A stretch of 64,000 bases of DNA, from positions 11,160,001 through 11,224,000 of the forward strand of contig NC_003284.9 of the NCBI RefSeq assembly GCF_000002985.6, given 5' to 3'. The translations under genes and the position numbers were made by a program. Under the pieces are notes generated by a model that was not told the DNA's origin, did not search any database, and saw only the letters and a list, made by a program, of their open reading frames with translations. The DNA is from Caenorhabditis elegans (lineage: Eukaryota > Nematoda > Chromadorea > Rhabditida > Rhabditidae). Position 1 is the first letter of the stretch, and each line of letters begins with the position of its first letter. Positions 63,770-64,000 of this stretch are shown here, piece after piece.

Positions 63770-64000
63770 TATTTATATAAATGGATCGATGCCTAGCGCA
63801 GCGCGAATAAAGCACCTGTCCAATTATCTCGCTGAATCTGATACCCATAATTCTGATTGAGACCAGCAGATGTGGTAAGATAGGCTTTATCCTGATGCCT
63901 AATTTTGAGTAAATGCTAGAACAATTAGATGACTATTTTGTTTTTTATTAGGATAAACATTTATATGTTTTATTTTAAATATTTGGATATTCACTGTTCA
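62648..64000. other. Region upstream of the USP gene; no gene seen
   Basis: AT-rich sequence with a (TA)n tract listed separately. The frames at 63470-63718 and 63519-63848 overlap each other on opposite strands and include the TA repeat, so they are not genes. An additional 5' exon of the USP gene could lie here or beyond the edge. Confidence 0.5.
63735..63779. repeat. (TA)n microsatellite
   Basis: About 28 bases of uninterrupted AT dinucleotides followed by an imperfect extension (tacatatatatttatata). Confidence 0.95.

Noticed and set aside
63519..63848. 109-codon minus-strand frame
   Set aside because: It runs through the TA microsatellite (YIYIYIY) and is opposite another frame.
1..64000. 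CRISPR arrays, bacterial operons, integrated viruses or a transposase gene
   Set aside because: The window is nuclear nematode DNA; no regularly spaced repeats, viral genes or transposase frame were seen.

Overview
This window looks like the genome of a Caenorhabditis nematode, very probably C. elegans chromosome X. The evidence is AT-rich sequence, many 45-60 bp introns ending in TTTTCAG, likely trans-splice acceptors just before start codons, cuticle collagens, and the co-linear set idh-2 / hst-2 / col-178 / col-179, whose placement on X I recall from memory (cosmids F13D2 and C34F6). I rebuilt every gene model by hand from splice sites. In each model the exon lengths sum to a multiple of three.

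Layout. (1) 981-3686 (+): a 478-residue BPI/LBP-family lipid-binding protein with two identical tRNA-Leu(AAG) genes, antisense, in its last intron. (2) 4079-29564 (-): a 37-exon, 1,726-residue thioester-protein (TEP)/complement-C3-like gene covering 25.5 kb. It has MG domains, an anaphylatoxin-like Cys cluster, a thioester-type helical domain without the CGEQ motif, MG8, and a C-terminal C345C/NTR-like domain. (3) Inside its 11.6-kb intron 8, on the opposite strand, lie two GnRH-receptor-like GPCR genes (18899-21149 and 25812-27471). (4) 32832-36834 (-): a secreted protein of 1,043 residues with eight Kunitz domains alternating with Cys-rich modules. (5) 39476-42442 (+): two tandem cuticle collagens with identical mature chains. 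(6) 42579-55469 (-): four genes in the same orientation, in transcription order a TMEM129-like E3 ligase, an unrecognised 249-residue acidic protein, heparan sulfate 2-O-sulfotransferase, and a 215-residue multi-pass membrane protein. (7) 56006-58029 (+): mitochondrial-type NADP isocitrate dehydrogenase, divergent from the TMEM129-like gene and convergent with (8) 58477-62647 (-): a 1,210-residue USP-family deubiquitinase with a long disordered N-terminus.

There is no obvious pathway shared by the whole window. Several genes act outside the cell or in the secretory path: the BPI-like protein, the complement-like protein, the Kunitz protein, the collagens and HST-2. The TMEM129-like and USP-like genes are both ubiquitin-system genes.

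The most unusual points are the complement-like gene that keeps the C3 layout but has lost the thioester residues, the two GPCR genes nested antisense inside it (both encoding receptors almost without a C-terminal tail), the collagen pair whose identical products are encoded with introns at different places, and a 1.2-kb foldback element with a 3-bp TAA target duplication in the TMEM129-like gene.
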